Assembly: GCF_000210295.1 (NCBI RefSeq)
Contig: NC_026743.1
Location: 1,860,001 to 1,924,000 of the forward strand
Length of the DNA stretch: 64,000 nucleotides
DNA from: Trypanosoma brucei gambiense DAL972
Taxonomy: Eukaryota > Euglenozoa > Kinetoplastea > Trypanosomatida > Trypanosomatidae
Direction: 5' to 3'
The notes below the pieces were generated by a model that was not told the DNA's origin, ran no database searches, and saw nothing but the letters and a program-made list of their open reading frames with translations. The position numbers and the translations under genes are program-made. Of the stretch, positions 20,279 to 30,588 are shown in pieces. Numbering within the stretch: the first letter of the stretch is position 1; each line of letters opens with the position of its first letter.

Positions 20279-21531
20279 TTTCTACAGGAAAAAGAAAACG
20301 GAAGGGAAGGACTCAGATCACGTATGCTGCGCCACCCGAAAGAAGGTAGAACCTTTCCTTACTCCTAGTGTTTGTCTTTCTAAAAGAGATCTGCGCAACG
20401 GCGACGATATATTCGTTTGTCAAGAAAAAGAATGCCAAGGTAAAAGAAACGAAGAAAAAGGAGAGGGGGAAAAAGGAGGAGGGCAAACAAATGGGAGGAG
20501 AAAATGCTTTTTTTTGGGGGGGGGGAAGGGGGCGAGTTATCATGAAAACGATTGCCACACTTTCGCACTGAAAGAAAGTACTCCCTTACCACTGTCACAC
20601 ACCCATCTCCTCGTCCCTCCACTTCTCCCTCTCCGAAAAAAAGAATCCACGTTTCCACGGGGATCCTTTTGCTCGAAAACTTTCACTGTTTTGAACTAAA
20701 GTTTTGTTTTTCCACTCCTTCTGTTCTGTTTTCGTCCCTTTGCGTCGCTTCCGCCTTGCGTTTAACATACACAGAGCCGACGTGGCAATTACTTACTTCC
20801 CCCCTAGAACAGCACTGGGGAAGACAATTACATCTGTCAACTCAGCTACAAGCGCTTCTATAAGATGTTGCTCGTGTTTAGGGGTGCGCACAAGGTCAAA
20901 TGTGGGGTATGCGGGGCATGGTGGAGCGATGGCCGGTGGGAGTGGCGGCGTCGGCGGCGACATTTGTGTGACGTCCTCATCGTTGCCTTCTGTTCCATCG
21001 TATATATGTCGCATGCGGTTGCGCTTTACAATACACAGCCGTTTCTCCACATCGGACACTCCCACGCTTTTACTCCGCCGCTCAGCAGGTGCCGAGCGCG
21101 CCCGCACTGACGTTGATTGCCCATATTGGCGCCCGCCGTCTCCTATTTCCCCAAGCGACCCACCACATTTTCTGGAGCGGAGCCACATGCACTACTGCTG
21201 TGTTGTTCGTGTGTCTTTCCCCCGTTGCTCTCCCCACGGGTTCTTTCTACACTTAGCGGCAACCGCCAGCAGCTACTTTCGTTTACAAGAGCAATGGGGA
21301 GTAAAAATAAGGTGATTGACCGAAAATGATCGACGGTGGCGCTCCCGTGTGTCTCGTTCCGGACAATCGGGAAGAAAGTCAGTACCCGTGAAGTCGGCAA
21401 AACAAGTCTCTCTCCCTTCCCCTACACATCTTCAAAAACAAAGGTTTGCCAAGGCGAAGAACAGGAGGTGACGAATAAGATTTCAGGGTTGTTCTTTTCT
21501 CTCTCTTTCCTTCTCTTTCTTTTAGGGTTCT
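20279..21531. other. Intergenic, 1.25 kb; no gene seen
   Basis: This is the 5' flank of NSA2 and the 3' flank of the HU-domain gene. A T/G run lies at 20511-20525. Plus-strand frames such as 20704-21315 have no family motif and conflict with the direction of the array. Confidence 0.55.
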
Positions 21532-22683
21532 CTATAGGTCTTTCAAAAGTGTGGCCACTTGGTCAGCATCACGGTTGATGTAACGCCTTCTTCCACATAA
21601 CATTGGATCTGTTCTTGGCGTCACGCTGCCGTACAGCAAGTCACGAACGGTACTATGGTCATGGTACGAATGTCGCCCACACACGACGGGGTGCGGGGCC
21701 TCCTCCTCGTAAGCTCGCAGGGACGGCAGTTGCTCCGGTACCTCTTCCACCAATTCAATCTCCGGCTCCATTGAAGGAGTTTCCATTTCCCAAGGGTCTA
21801 ACGCGTCAAAAATAGACTCCTTTACGTACCCCACATTTTCATTATAAAGAGGTGATGGCGAGCAGTTTTCGTCGCCTTTATTCTGCAGCGCGTGCTGTAG
21901 CGGAAGCCTGCGCGGCGGATCTTTTTCGATTTCCGCGAAGAGCCGGTTACGCGGTGCGGCCGGCATAAAGGCAGGGCGCGGTTCTATAGGTTTGGGGGCA
22001 TTACTCATTCTGCTACTGATGCTGCAGCCAGTTGAGGGTCGACTGATGGAGGAGCGAGTGACTGGGCGCCGCTGCTCGTCCAGCACAACGCCTGCCGCGG
22101 CCTCACGCACTGCAACCGGCCACTTACGCGAATCGACAGCAAATATATCGCGCCGTAAGCCTTCCTCAACTATCAGCACGGCCTTCTCGCGTTTAATGAC
22201 GAGGGTAGCAACCCCTGGGAAGTTTATTTTGAACACCTGCTTTTTAAAGATGCCCTCTCCCACATATGAAAAGAATTCTCGGAGCGCCATCGCTGCAGTT
22301 TGCGCCGGGACCCTCGCAATGGCCACTACATCCGCCATATTAACCTTCACATACTCCAGTTTACTCGGCTCCTGAGGCACCCTAATCGAGTCTATGTTGT
22401 ATCGGAGGGCAAACTTGCCGTCTATGCCAAAACGAATGCGACGGGCGTGGTACCGTTCCCTTCCGTCACTGGCTACCGGTCGCGTCTCAAACCAGAAAGA
22501 GCCAAAATTGCAGACGCGAACATTACGACCTTCAGTAACGTAGTGACGAATGCAGGTGGACACTGCGTCCCACACACGCTCCAGTTCACTAAGGAGGAAT
22601 ACCTCCCTTTTGTAACTGTCCTGGGAGGCGGTGCACTCCATCATAATGGAGCTGTTGCTTATTGCTCCCTGTACGCTCAACAT
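21532..22683 (-). CDS. CCDC81-type HU-domain protein
   Basis: 383 residues. The N-terminal half contains two copies of a fold resembling bacterial HU as seen in CCDC81-family proteins. The first (about 30-105) has ELERVWDAVSTCIRHYVTEG and VRVCNFGSFWFETRP, the latter like the family GLGTF strand. The second (about 112-195) has VNMADVVAIARVP and FKINFPGVATLVIKREKAV. The C-terminal half is disordered and acidic-proline rich, with two CGR(H/R)xY repeats (VVCGRHSYH, MLCGRRRYIN). Human CCDC81 is centrosomal. A basal-body or flagellar role here is only inference. An in-frame ATG pair at residues 14-15 is an alternative start. Confidence 0.72.
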   Translation of the reverse strand: MLSVQGAISNSSIMMECTASQDSYKREVFLLSELERVWDAVSTCIRHYVTEGRNVRVCNFGSFWFETRPVASDGRERYHARRIRFGIDGKFALRYNIDSIRVPQEPSKLEYVKVNMADVVAIARVPAQTAAMALREFFSYVGEGIFKKQVFKINFPGVATLVIKREKAVLIVEEGLRRDIFAVDSRKWPVAVREAAAGVVLDEQRRPVTRSSISRPSTGCSISSRMSNAPKPIEPRPAFMPAAPRNRLFAEIEKDPPRRLPLQHALQNKGDENCSPSPLYNENVGYVKESIFDALDPWEMETPSMEPEIELVEEVPEQLPSLRAYEEEAPHPVVCGRHSYHDHSTVRDLLYGSVTPRTDPMLCGRRRYINRDADQVATLLKDL

Positions 22684-24109
22684 GGGGCCGTGCTTTTCTT
22701 GTTTTTTTTTTTATGTTCTAGATACTCTATATGGCACCGTAACTTCTCTTCCCTTGTTACCACGCTTCCCACGTTGGCCTCACTCTACCCACGCGCGCTA
22801 GGCAATGTGGCGGACTCCCGTGGTATACCTAACACGCGATCCCGACAACAACAAAACGAGAAAATGGAGGGGAAAGGCGGAAAAGTAATGATACCGGAAA
22901 TAACAGCATCACTTAAACAGTGGGTAGCGAACAAATCATGCGATGAAACCTGCGCAGCTGTGACGTGGTCCAACACCTTAACATTTTACTTTCCCCCACT
23001 CCTCCCTTCCTAACACAACTGCCCGCCCCGATGTACTCTAGGCAAAGCAAGCAAGTGCCGCAACACCATATCACGACGGTGTGGGGATCCCAACCTCAAA
23101 ACAAAACGATGCTTGACTGCCACGTGCGGTTCTTTCGTCAGCCGCTCGCATCCGCCGCTATATTACGCGCCTTGCGTTCGGGTTATGTGCAATTCATGTT
23201 GTGTTCCGAAATGGCGCTTAGGTACCAATTCAATACCTCGCCGCTGCTCGGAAATCGTTGGTTTATCTTTCTTTTGCCCCGGAGACACTTGATAGTAACT
23301 ACTTGGTCAGAGGGAGTACCTTATTGTTTGTGCACTCGCTTTTGTTAGGAGTTATTTGATATATTTGAACTAGCTCACCACCATCATCACGCAACAGCGC
23401 GTCGGTTGAAAATGGCAGTGACAAAAACAACAACTAAAAAGCAAAAAAAAAAAATATCCCAGTAAGCGGGTGAAGATACAAAAGGTAAGTGAGGACTAAG
23501 GTGTGGGGGGGGGCGATATGAGTGATCGCATCGCACTTTTAACTGCAGCTGTCCGACAGGCCAATGAAAGGAATACGGCTCGTGAGGTGACACCAACAGG
23601 AAAGTACAACAGACAAACAAAAGAAGAAGGAACCGACATACCAATGGGGAACACGCGCGCGCTGCGTGGAGGAGGTGGCGGAACCGGTTGGATGAAGGAA
23701 GAGAAGAGGGGGATGACAGGGCAAAGGGCCCTAACCGCTGAATTCACTCCCTCCTTCCCACCTTTTCTTTACCCACTCCTCCCGTTTTCTATTCTTTGAG
23801 TTAAATTCATACGCTTTCCTTCATTGTTCAACTCTTTTTTGTTCCCCCCACCACGTCGTTCTCTCCATTCCTTCACACCCCGCCTTTGTTGTCCGGCTAC
23901 TTGCCGCACACTTTTAAAACCACGCTTCTTTTTCTCTTATTGTTGTTTCTTTTTTGAAATAAGATGCAATTACATTACGGTAGAGAGGAACCCAATGAAG
24001 CGGGTTGGTATTCTTATTCTGCTTAGATCAGAGATGAGAGGCACAGGGCAACAACAGCAACAACAATAACTTCACCAACAAAAATATACCCCGAATTGAC
24101 CCACGGCAT
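22684..24109. other. Intergenic, 1.4 kb; SEC23 3' UTR region
   Basis: There are no convincing genes. Short plus-strand frames near 22965-23348 have no motifs. CAA repeats lie near 24051-24066. Confidence 0.55.
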
Positions 24110-26344
24110 CTACTGGGAAACTGCGAGCCTCTTTAGGTGATCAATAAACACACTTAGAGATGCATCATCCGTGTACACCAATTCCTCCTCACTACCGCCG
24201 TAACCCCGGCCCCCGTCGCTACCGTAAGAACGGCTCGGATTAATTCTATTGCGAAGAATACGTGCATCAGGGTCATCTTGGCACACGTAAATAAATCGCG
24301 GTGTCGGATACCTACCTCCTACAAGCCTCGCTGCGTCATCAACAGGATACTGCAGGAACTCTTTGAAGTTCGCATATTCTTCCTGCTCAGCATACCCTGC
24401 TTTCTTCCACGCGGCAATTGTGGAGCCCAAGTGGACAAGAACTTCAAAGAAGGTATCAAGAAGAAGTATGTTATCCGGTTGAATCGCAGCACTATCCAGT
24501 GAAACGGGCTGAGGTGGGGCATCCATACGGTAGCTGTACAAAGTCGGTTGAATTTGGATGATTGAATCTTGCACGGATGACTTTAGCAGCATAAGACGCA
24601 GTATGGTGGTTTCATCAGGACTCGAGTTGAAAACGTGCAGATATCCGGACCGGCGGAGATGAAACATAAACGCAGGAAAGAACACAAACTCTTGTGGAAG
24701 ACTCAATGAGGAAGGCTGATCCTTGATGTAGTTACCGAATCTGTTCACAAGGCGCACAATTGTCCTGTCAAGCCACCGAAGGACATCAAACAACGGGGCT
24801 GTATCTGCCCGGTGCAACGCCTCACGGGCTAATAAGACAGCGGCCGTCTCCTGATCAAATGACGCTGCCAGCTCCGGCATACTTGTCACTTGCTGCACCA
24901 CATGCTTTCGCGTGCAAACACGGACACGCGTCTCGCGACCAATTTCATACTTGGTAACGAACTGAACATATCGGAACGGCTGTTTTTGTGCTTCAGGTAC
25001 TGTCATTGTGTCAAAGTAAATCGCAAAATTCGTTGTGGAATCCATCATGCAGGCGGTCCACTGACAAGTGCCCCCCATCCCAATTTCTGAGTCAGCCACC
25101 GAGGACGACTTCTTACCCGTGCCGACGCACTGCCCAATAACGCCCATAACTTTCCACGAAGGGGAAGTTATAATGTCCATCGTAACGTTGAGAGCCATTT
25201 TCAACGAACCGTCTTCCCTACGCTCAAAGAAACGATCGAGGGACTGGCGGAGTGTTTCCTTCCTCCATGACTCGTCGTTCAGAATAACGCCTCCCGAAGC
25301 CTGGATACACAACTTCATCTCCGCCACACCCGTCTGGTCGAGCGATGCAGTGAAACAACTTAGCGAGTGCCCGTTTTTCACAATACGCTGCATCAACTTG
25401 TCGTAGAAAGCACACGAACTATCCCAGAAGGCGGCGGCAGCGGTGCCGTCACGTATATCAGCATGCTGACGAATAAATTTCTCCCGCGTTGTTTCTACGG
25501 CTATGCCAGGCCCTTCCGTGCATATGCCGGAAATGAAGGCGAGAATGCAAGAGCCGGTGTTGGGTGACACCATTTCAAGAAAGGCAGATGCTACGGAGAG
25601 GGCGGCGCCGGTGCAGCGGAGCGGACGATGTGCTTTTCGTACGGGCCACAAGTCCTGCTGTAACTCTTGGAAAATGGAGTCCATCGTCTGCTGCAGGCTG
25701 GCACGGGTGCCGTAGAACCTCTGCGCATCAGTTATCACACCTTTGAGAGTTTCTACAGTCGCCTCCTGTGATCCCCGAAACACCAACGAGCGTGGATAAT
25801 CTGTAACACCGCTCAACTCGTGAATTTGCACAGTCGCCCCGTAAGTGATGAGGCACACGAATGCTCCCTCAGGGATCTTGTTAAATGCACACCCCACAAA
25901 CTCCCTTAATCCAAGAAGCTCCAGTTCTGTGTCTACACACGTATCCACGACAAAGGCGAAGGTGGGCGGGTTACGGTCCGCAAAACTCACGTATTCTACT
26001 GTCTCATTGCCTCTCAACAGCTCTTGCGGCAAATCATTGCCCGCCATATAGGCGTAATGTGGCGGGAAGCTATTTTCCTTGCCGCAAAGAGGGCATCCCC
26101 ACATCTTTGAGCGGAAGTCAATGCTGCAGTAGGGGTTGACGATTCCACCACATACGCAACGCAGCGGCTCAGATGAGAGTTCGATGCATGGAGTCTCGAT
26201 GGGGGCGTAGACGCAGCCGAGTGGGACCACCATCCGCGCCGCATCGATTCGGTTGGATGGGTACAAACCCCACGACCATCGGATGGGGTCACACTCAAAC
26301 ACCTGCTCTTCCGGCATTTGCTGTGGTATTCCGTATTGGTCCAT
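24110..26344 (-). CDS. SEC23: COPII coat protein SEC23
   Basis: 744 residues from the ATG at 26344. Domains in order: a zinc motif (about 61-90, LRCVCGG then NPYCSID and WGCPLCGKENSFPPHY); the trunk (TFAFVVDTCVDTELELLGLR, FRGSQEATVETL); beta-sandwich sequence with VADSEIGMGGTCQWTACMM; a helical domain; and a C-terminal gelsolin-like domain ending FIYVCQDDPDARI. SEC23 is the Sar1 GTPase-activating half of the SEC23/24 inner coat that buds vesicles from the endoplasmic reticulum. The protein has the usual family length. T. brucei has two SEC23 genes as I recall; which one this is cannot be settled from sequence alone. Confidence 0.96.
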   Translation of the reverse strand: MDQYGIPQQMPEEQVFECDPIRWSWGLYPSNRIDAARMVVPLGCVYAPIETPCIELSSEPLRCVCGGIVNPYCSIDFRSKMWGCPLCGKENSFPPHYAYMAGNDLPQELLRGNETVEYVSFADRNPPTFAFVVDTCVDTELELLGLREFVGCAFNKIPEGAFVCLITYGATVQIHELSGVTDYPRSLVFRGSQEATVETLKGVITDAQRFYGTRASLQQTMDSIFQELQQDLWPVRKAHRPLRCTGAALSVASAFLEMVSPNTGSCILAFISGICTEGPGIAVETTREKFIRQHADIRDGTAAAAFWDSSCAFYDKLMQRIVKNGHSLSCFTASLDQTGVAEMKLCIQASGGVILNDESWRKETLRQSLDRFFERREDGSLKMALNVTMDIITSPSWKVMGVIGQCVGTGKKSSSVADSEIGMGGTCQWTACMMDSTTNFAIYFDTMTVPEAQKQPFRYVQFVTKYEIGRETRVRVCTRKHVVQQVTSMPELAASFDQETAAVLLAREALHRADTAPLFDVLRWLDRTIVRLVNRFGNYIKDQPSSLSLPQEFVFFPAFMFHLRRSGYLHVFNSSPDETTILRLMLLKSSVQDSIIQIQPTLYSYRMDAPPQPVSLDSAAIQPDNILLLDTFFEVLVHLGSTIAAWKKAGYAEQEEYANFKEFLQYPVDDAARLVGGRYPTPRFIYVCQDDPDARILRNRINPSRSYGSDGGRGYGGSEEELVYTDDASLSVFIDHLKRLAVSQ

Positions 26345-26625
26345 CACTACCCGCCTACTTGTTTCACTGGCACTTCTTCCACTAACCCCATGTAGTGAAC
26401 AGCGGCGTTATACCACCACGCGCCGGACAAACAGAGGTTTGAAAGAATATGTGCATAAGGGCAATAAAGAAAGAAAAGCAGAAAACTTTTTTTTTTAAAA
26501 GCCAATTCCCAAAGGAACAATAACATAAACCACGGAAAACTTGCCTTCCCTTTCGAGGCAAATTACACATTATCCATCCATGAACCACAGCGACAAACAC
26601 GGGAGTGTTTTAAATCACTTCCACG

Positions 26626-27381
26626 TCATTTCCCCTTTTGGAAGAACGATCCAAGAACATCGTCCTCTTCTTCCTTCCCCACGAAAGAACCTCCGGGGTT
26701 GGGAGCGCTGCCGGTCAATACGCTCAGTTCAGCGCTTAGCCATGTGGCCAGGGAGCCTCCACCCTCCAATTTGTTTTCGACCGCTGCCCGCACCGATGCA
26801 AGCCATTGTTGGGCCTCTCCCCTCAGAGTGGCAGCGCGTTCGGGAGAGGTTTGAAGCGCACGTAGCCATTCTTCTTTTGCCTCGTTGTACCGTGACATAA
26901 GGCCGGCTATGTACCGCAACTGTGCCGACATCGATGCACCAGCGACCGACTCGCTAGACGGCACTTCGTCGTTTCTGGCACCGAGTTGATCAATCCACAC
27001 GCGAGGAAAAATGTTCAGCAATGACCACCACGAGGCCACCTTCGACAACCCCCTTTCGAACTCATCACTGTCCGCTGGGCTAAGTGCCCGCACAGCCGTT
27101 ACCGCTTCAGGTATTACTCTGCTTACCGCCGTCAGTACGCGTCGCTTCCCGGCTTCCGGGACACCGTTGGCTGCGCATGTGAGGAGGAGCTCGTGTACCA
27201 CATACAACAACGCGCAGCGTGTGGAGGCACTTGTGGCTGGGTCTTGCATTCGCTCATTGATGGCTCCCATGATAACGTCTACACTAGAGGCGTGAAGGGC
27301 ACACCATGTCGCAACACTTATAATGGAACCCGCGGAGCTTCCAACAAGATCCAGCCTGCGATCCACCTTTTCCTTGTTCAT
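26626..27381 (-). CDS. CID-like (RNA polymerase II CTD-interaction-type) domain protein
   Basis: 251 residues. The N-terminal 130 residues are helical and match the CID pattern of RPRD1, Rtt103 and Pcf11: SAGSIISVATWCALHASSVD corresponds to the SQxSIxxLSxWxLxHxxxAD block, and TRCALLYVVHELLLTC to the RLTLLYLANDVLQNS block, although the Asn-Asp pair is replaced by His-Glu. The C-terminal half is helical with a possible dimerising coiled segment and ends GSFFQKGK. Human RPRD proteins bind the phosphorylated Pol II tail. Trypanosome Pol II has no heptad repeats, so the ligand is unclear. The call is by motif resemblance only; a helical-repeat protein of another kind is possible. Confidence 0.65.
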   Translation of the reverse strand: MNKEKVDRRLDLVGSSAGSIISVATWCALHASSVDVIMGAINERMQDPATSASTRCALLYVVHELLLTCAANGVPEAGKRRVLTAVSRVIPEAVTAVRALSPADSDEFERGLSKVASWWSLLNIFPRVWIDQLGARNDEVPSSESVAGASMSAQLRYIAGLMSRYNEAKEEWLRALQTSPERAATLRGEAQQWLASVRAAVENKLEGGGSLATWLSAELSVLTGSAPNPGGSFVGKEEEDDVLGSFFQKGK

Positions 27382-27747
27382 GCTTACTAGAACTCGCCCC
27401 TACCAGCTACTGACACCGGCGGATTGCGCTACGTGTAAATGTTCGCACGTTCGTGCGTAATAATTGCAGTGAAAAGAACAACACGGTAATGGTCACTTGA
27501 GCGGGTTACATCGACGTGAGACTACACCGATTCCCATTTGAAACATTCATTCTCATTTTGTTTAATTTTTACAAATGACCGTCTGTTTCCTTGTTCTCTC
27601 TTTTTGGCTCCAGTTTCCCCTTGAGACCCCACTCACGTCCCTCAGCGGCCGACTTGCAAAACAATGACAAGAGCAACATGACACGGCGCCAACTATGTTG
27701 AAAATACGAGCACAAGTACTGCTCCCCAACCGGTGACCATAAGTCGA
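27382..27747. other. Intergenic; no gene seen
   Basis: 3' UTR of the next gene to the right and 5' flank of the CID-like gene. Nothing distinctive is seen. Confidence 0.6.
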
Positions 27748-28341
27748 TTAGAAGTCCATCAGCGCGTAACGAACACGCGCTGTAAACTGTCGGGAGTTTT
27801 CAGTAGAGAACGCCCAACGGGGATCTTCCTTCCTTAGCCACGCAATTACGTACGCAACTTGCAAGTCGCTTGGGAGATCAAACTCCGTTTCCATCCGGTG
27901 CTGCCGTATCTCGCCGGTGTGCATCGGCTTCCCGGCAACCTGTAGCCCAACGTCATTTGCTGCGCGCAGGGAGTTGCGGACATCCATCAAAACATCGCCT
28001 GTTGCGGGGTTCTTTTGAACGACATAATATTGCTGCCCGTGGGATTCCAACACGACCCACTCGTGCTTCTGACGGAAAAGCCGAGCCATACGGTTAGACT
28101 CGCATGTCGTATAGAACGTTGACAAGTGCCGAAGTGGATCCTGGGCCTTAAGAAGTACATCCCTGTGAATGATAACGCGCCCCTCCTTTGAGCAACAGTC
28201 GCTAGCGAAGTCTAGCGCAAGTCCACAAGCTGTTGCTGCACCGCAAATGCCAAGGTGGTCAGCCAATGTTAGGCGCAGTGGCAGCGCAGTAATTGACAAG
28301 GCAGCGCCGGCCATCGCACCGCCCGTGAGGCCTTGGCCCAT
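27748..28341 (-). CDS. Unrecognised conserved-looking protein with possible N-myristoylation site
   Basis: 197 residues from the ATG at 28341, the first ATG in the frame. The N-terminus MGQGLTGGA fits the N-myristoylation pattern (Gly2, small residue at position 6). A long weakly hydrophobic Ala/Gly-rich stretch (about 9-52) follows with several Cys. The rest is soluble, with strands such as HEWVVLESHGQQYYVVQ and a helix near DLQVAYVIAWLRKEDPRW. I do not recognise the family. Membrane attachment through a lipid or a helical hairpin is inference. The reading frame and codon use look like its neighbours, and the gap sizes fit a real gene. Confidence 0.7.
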   Translation of the reverse strand: MGQGLTGGAMAGAALSITALPLRLTLADHLGICGAATACGLALDFASDCCSKEGRVIIHRDVLLKAQDPLRHLSTFYTTCESNRMARLFRQKHEWVVLESHGQQYYVVQKNPATGDVLMDVRNSLRAANDVGLQVAGKPMHTGEIRQHRMETEFDLPSDLQVAYVIAWLRKEDPRWAFSTENSRQFTARVRYALMDF

Positions 28342-29590
28342 CGCCGCCGGCTTTAGACACTTGCTTGATTTGTGTTCCTTCACCACCCCTTTATGGGCCT
28401 TCAGACTCTGCACATGAAATGCCAATAGTATTGGTAACTTGTAACGTGACAGATTTGTTTAGCAACATTTGGCGGCACCCGTAAAACTGCGCAAGATCTG
28501 TTAAAGCGCGACATGTAGTGGATTAAAAAGGAAATGGCGAAATAACAGGAGAACGATCTAGACGTAAAACGAAGCAAACGACTCAAGTCAAAATCAAAAA
28601 AAAAAAGAGTAAGAGGAACAGATGTATTCAACTAACAAACAACACTATTTGTACCCTTCCAAGTGAATGGAAAGTTTAGCAAACCAAACGCGCAGAGCTT
28701 GCATTAGGCAGTCAACTGCAGACGGCGCACATGCGAAAGAAAACAGAACAGTAGATGTGCTGAGTAACTACAGCGTAAGGAAGAAGAGCTTCGGGGTCAC
28801 CGATGAATATTCCAATATTTCGGTACTTCTTTTCGCCCACGACATCTTCCAGCCCTTTGGGTATGTGCCGGAAGAGGCACACATACTCGCATGTGCATAT
28901 GCATATTTCCACATGTTTTAACTGCCGTCTCCAACCCCCCTCCCCCCGGGATGGGGGGAGGGGGGCGGGGCAGGTGGGGACAAAACGTCTGTACGGGACT
29001 TACTCTTCCGGAGAGATGCATGCCATCTCTACGACTGCACAATGCGCAGATGCTCCGTTATTGTGGTTGTACGAATCTATCAGACAATGTGTACAAAGCA
29101 GGGTCTACCACTCAAAAAACTCTATTGTTCACCCCAACATCACGGCTGCGTTAGCATTGCGATGACGGCTTCGCGTGCATTGTTACGTGCTGTTGTTTGA
29201 ACTGAGTGAGCTCGCTCCCACATGTACGCGACGTGTTTCACTTCCCGCACAAGAGCCCGCACATTACGAACACTCTTGGCAACACCTAAGAACGATGAAA
29301 ATCCCACTGACACTGCCGAAGTGCAAAGTCATCTGTCCCTTGCCACCCGTCTCATGTACAGCATCTAAGTACACCAACTCCGTTCATCACCCACACCAGA
29401 TCTACGTGGCGAACCCTGCCGCAGGCCCCTGAAAAAAAGGTTTGTGGAGGGCGTTCCTATTCACAGATGTGCTCCTTGATACCAGGTCTAGTTACTTTAA
29501 GTATAAAATTTCCAAAATTGCAGAGTTTCGTCGTCCTTTTCTTCGTTCACAAGTCGGATGCAGATGCTCTGTTTTGTTCAACGTGGTATG
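28342..29590. other. Intergenic, 1.2 kb; no gene seen
   Basis: Contains a near-palindromic C/G run at about 28936-28970 (CCCCCCTCCCCCCGGG followed by GGGGGGAGGGGGGCGGGG) that could form a stable hairpin. No protein gene is seen. Confidence 0.55.
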
Positions 29591-30283
29591 CTAATCAGAA
29601 GCGGAACTGTAATCACTAGAATCCGAAGAATTTCGCGTAGTACCCTCTGTTTCGTTTGTATATAGCGTACTTTGTTTTGGAATTGAGCTATACAGAGAGA
29701 CAGAAGTACCTCGGCTAACGGAAGTGGTCCTCCACTCGGATGACTTCCTGTGGCTCGTAGAGGAGTACAGAGATGTGCTCGCAAGCGGGGCTGCCTCTGG
29801 TGTGCGCATACTGTCATGTGGTCCAACACCACGCTTGCCTTCACGGCCATTATCAGTGCCTCCTGTCGTCACCGCACCACCTTGCCGATCCCATGCTTTT
29901 GTGGCCAACCATCCAGACTTCTGACTCCACCTTTGTTTCCTTTGCCGTTCCGCTTTTAGTTTATCCCGTCCCCGTTGAATCTTCACCATTTCCTTTTCCT
30001 CCATAGCCTGTCGCCACACAAGGCGCGAGTGGTCTGGAGATTTAACCCCCATTTCGCCCCATTTCAGTATAATCTGCGATGTTCTCTGTTCCCAGTTCTG
30101 CAACATAGTGTGAATACGTTGCTGGACCTTTCTACTGATTTCCGGTTCGTCTTCAGCCGCGCTGGCATCAGGCCGCGGGGTTGAATTAATTTCCCACACT
30201 CGGTATGAAAAGCCACCGGCGCCGCGTGGCGGTACCGCTACCAAGTCGCGCTTGGTGGGGGCGACACCCAACTTATATGGCAT
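29591..30283 (-). CDS. Unrecognised basic protein, possibly cytoskeletal
   Basis: 230 residues from the ATG at 30283. The N-terminus MPYKLGVAPTKRDLVAVPPR is followed by a helical, charged region (about 50-125) with VQQRIHTMLQNWEQRTSQII and a Lys/Arg/Gln-rich helix. The C-terminal 100 residues are low complexity, rich in Ser and Thr, ending in a Ser-Asp tail. No known domain is recognised. A short ordered helix followed by a disordered Ser-rich tail is common in trypanosome cytoskeletal proteins, but that is weak evidence. Confidence 0.68.
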   Translation of the reverse strand: MPYKLGVAPTKRDLVAVPPRGAGGFSYRVWEINSTPRPDASAAEDEPEISRKVQQRIHTMLQNWEQRTSQIILKWGEMGVKSPDHSRLVWRQAMEEKEMVKIQRGRDKLKAERQRKQRWSQKSGWLATKAWDRQGGAVTTGGTDNGREGKRGVGPHDSMRTPEAAPLASTSLYSSTSHRKSSEWRTTSVSRGTSVSLYSSIPKQSTLYTNETEGTTRNSSDSSDYSSASD

Positions 30284-30588
30284 TGCGGGCGCGAACAATA
30301 TCTAAACTGCTACAGAGGGCGGTCAAGATGATAGCGGTGATTGCACTCAAAGAGGCATAAGGATAAAAAGCATTGCGGTAGCACTAATGAAACAGTTTAT
30401 GAACATATATCAGGTTCTCCTTCGGAGAACGTCGAAACCTTCTGACCTACCCAAGATACGGTGTATATGATGTATATGTGCATGTGGGTGGGAGTCCCAT
30501 ATGGCTGAGCAACATTTCGTGAGCGATGTGATGGGGGCCATCAAAAACACAGACCCACCACAAGCGCTCGCCCGCTGGACAGTCCTGT

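Noticed and set aside
19550..20368. Plus-strand open frame of 272 codons
   Set aside because: Antisense of NSA2, which is beyond doubt.
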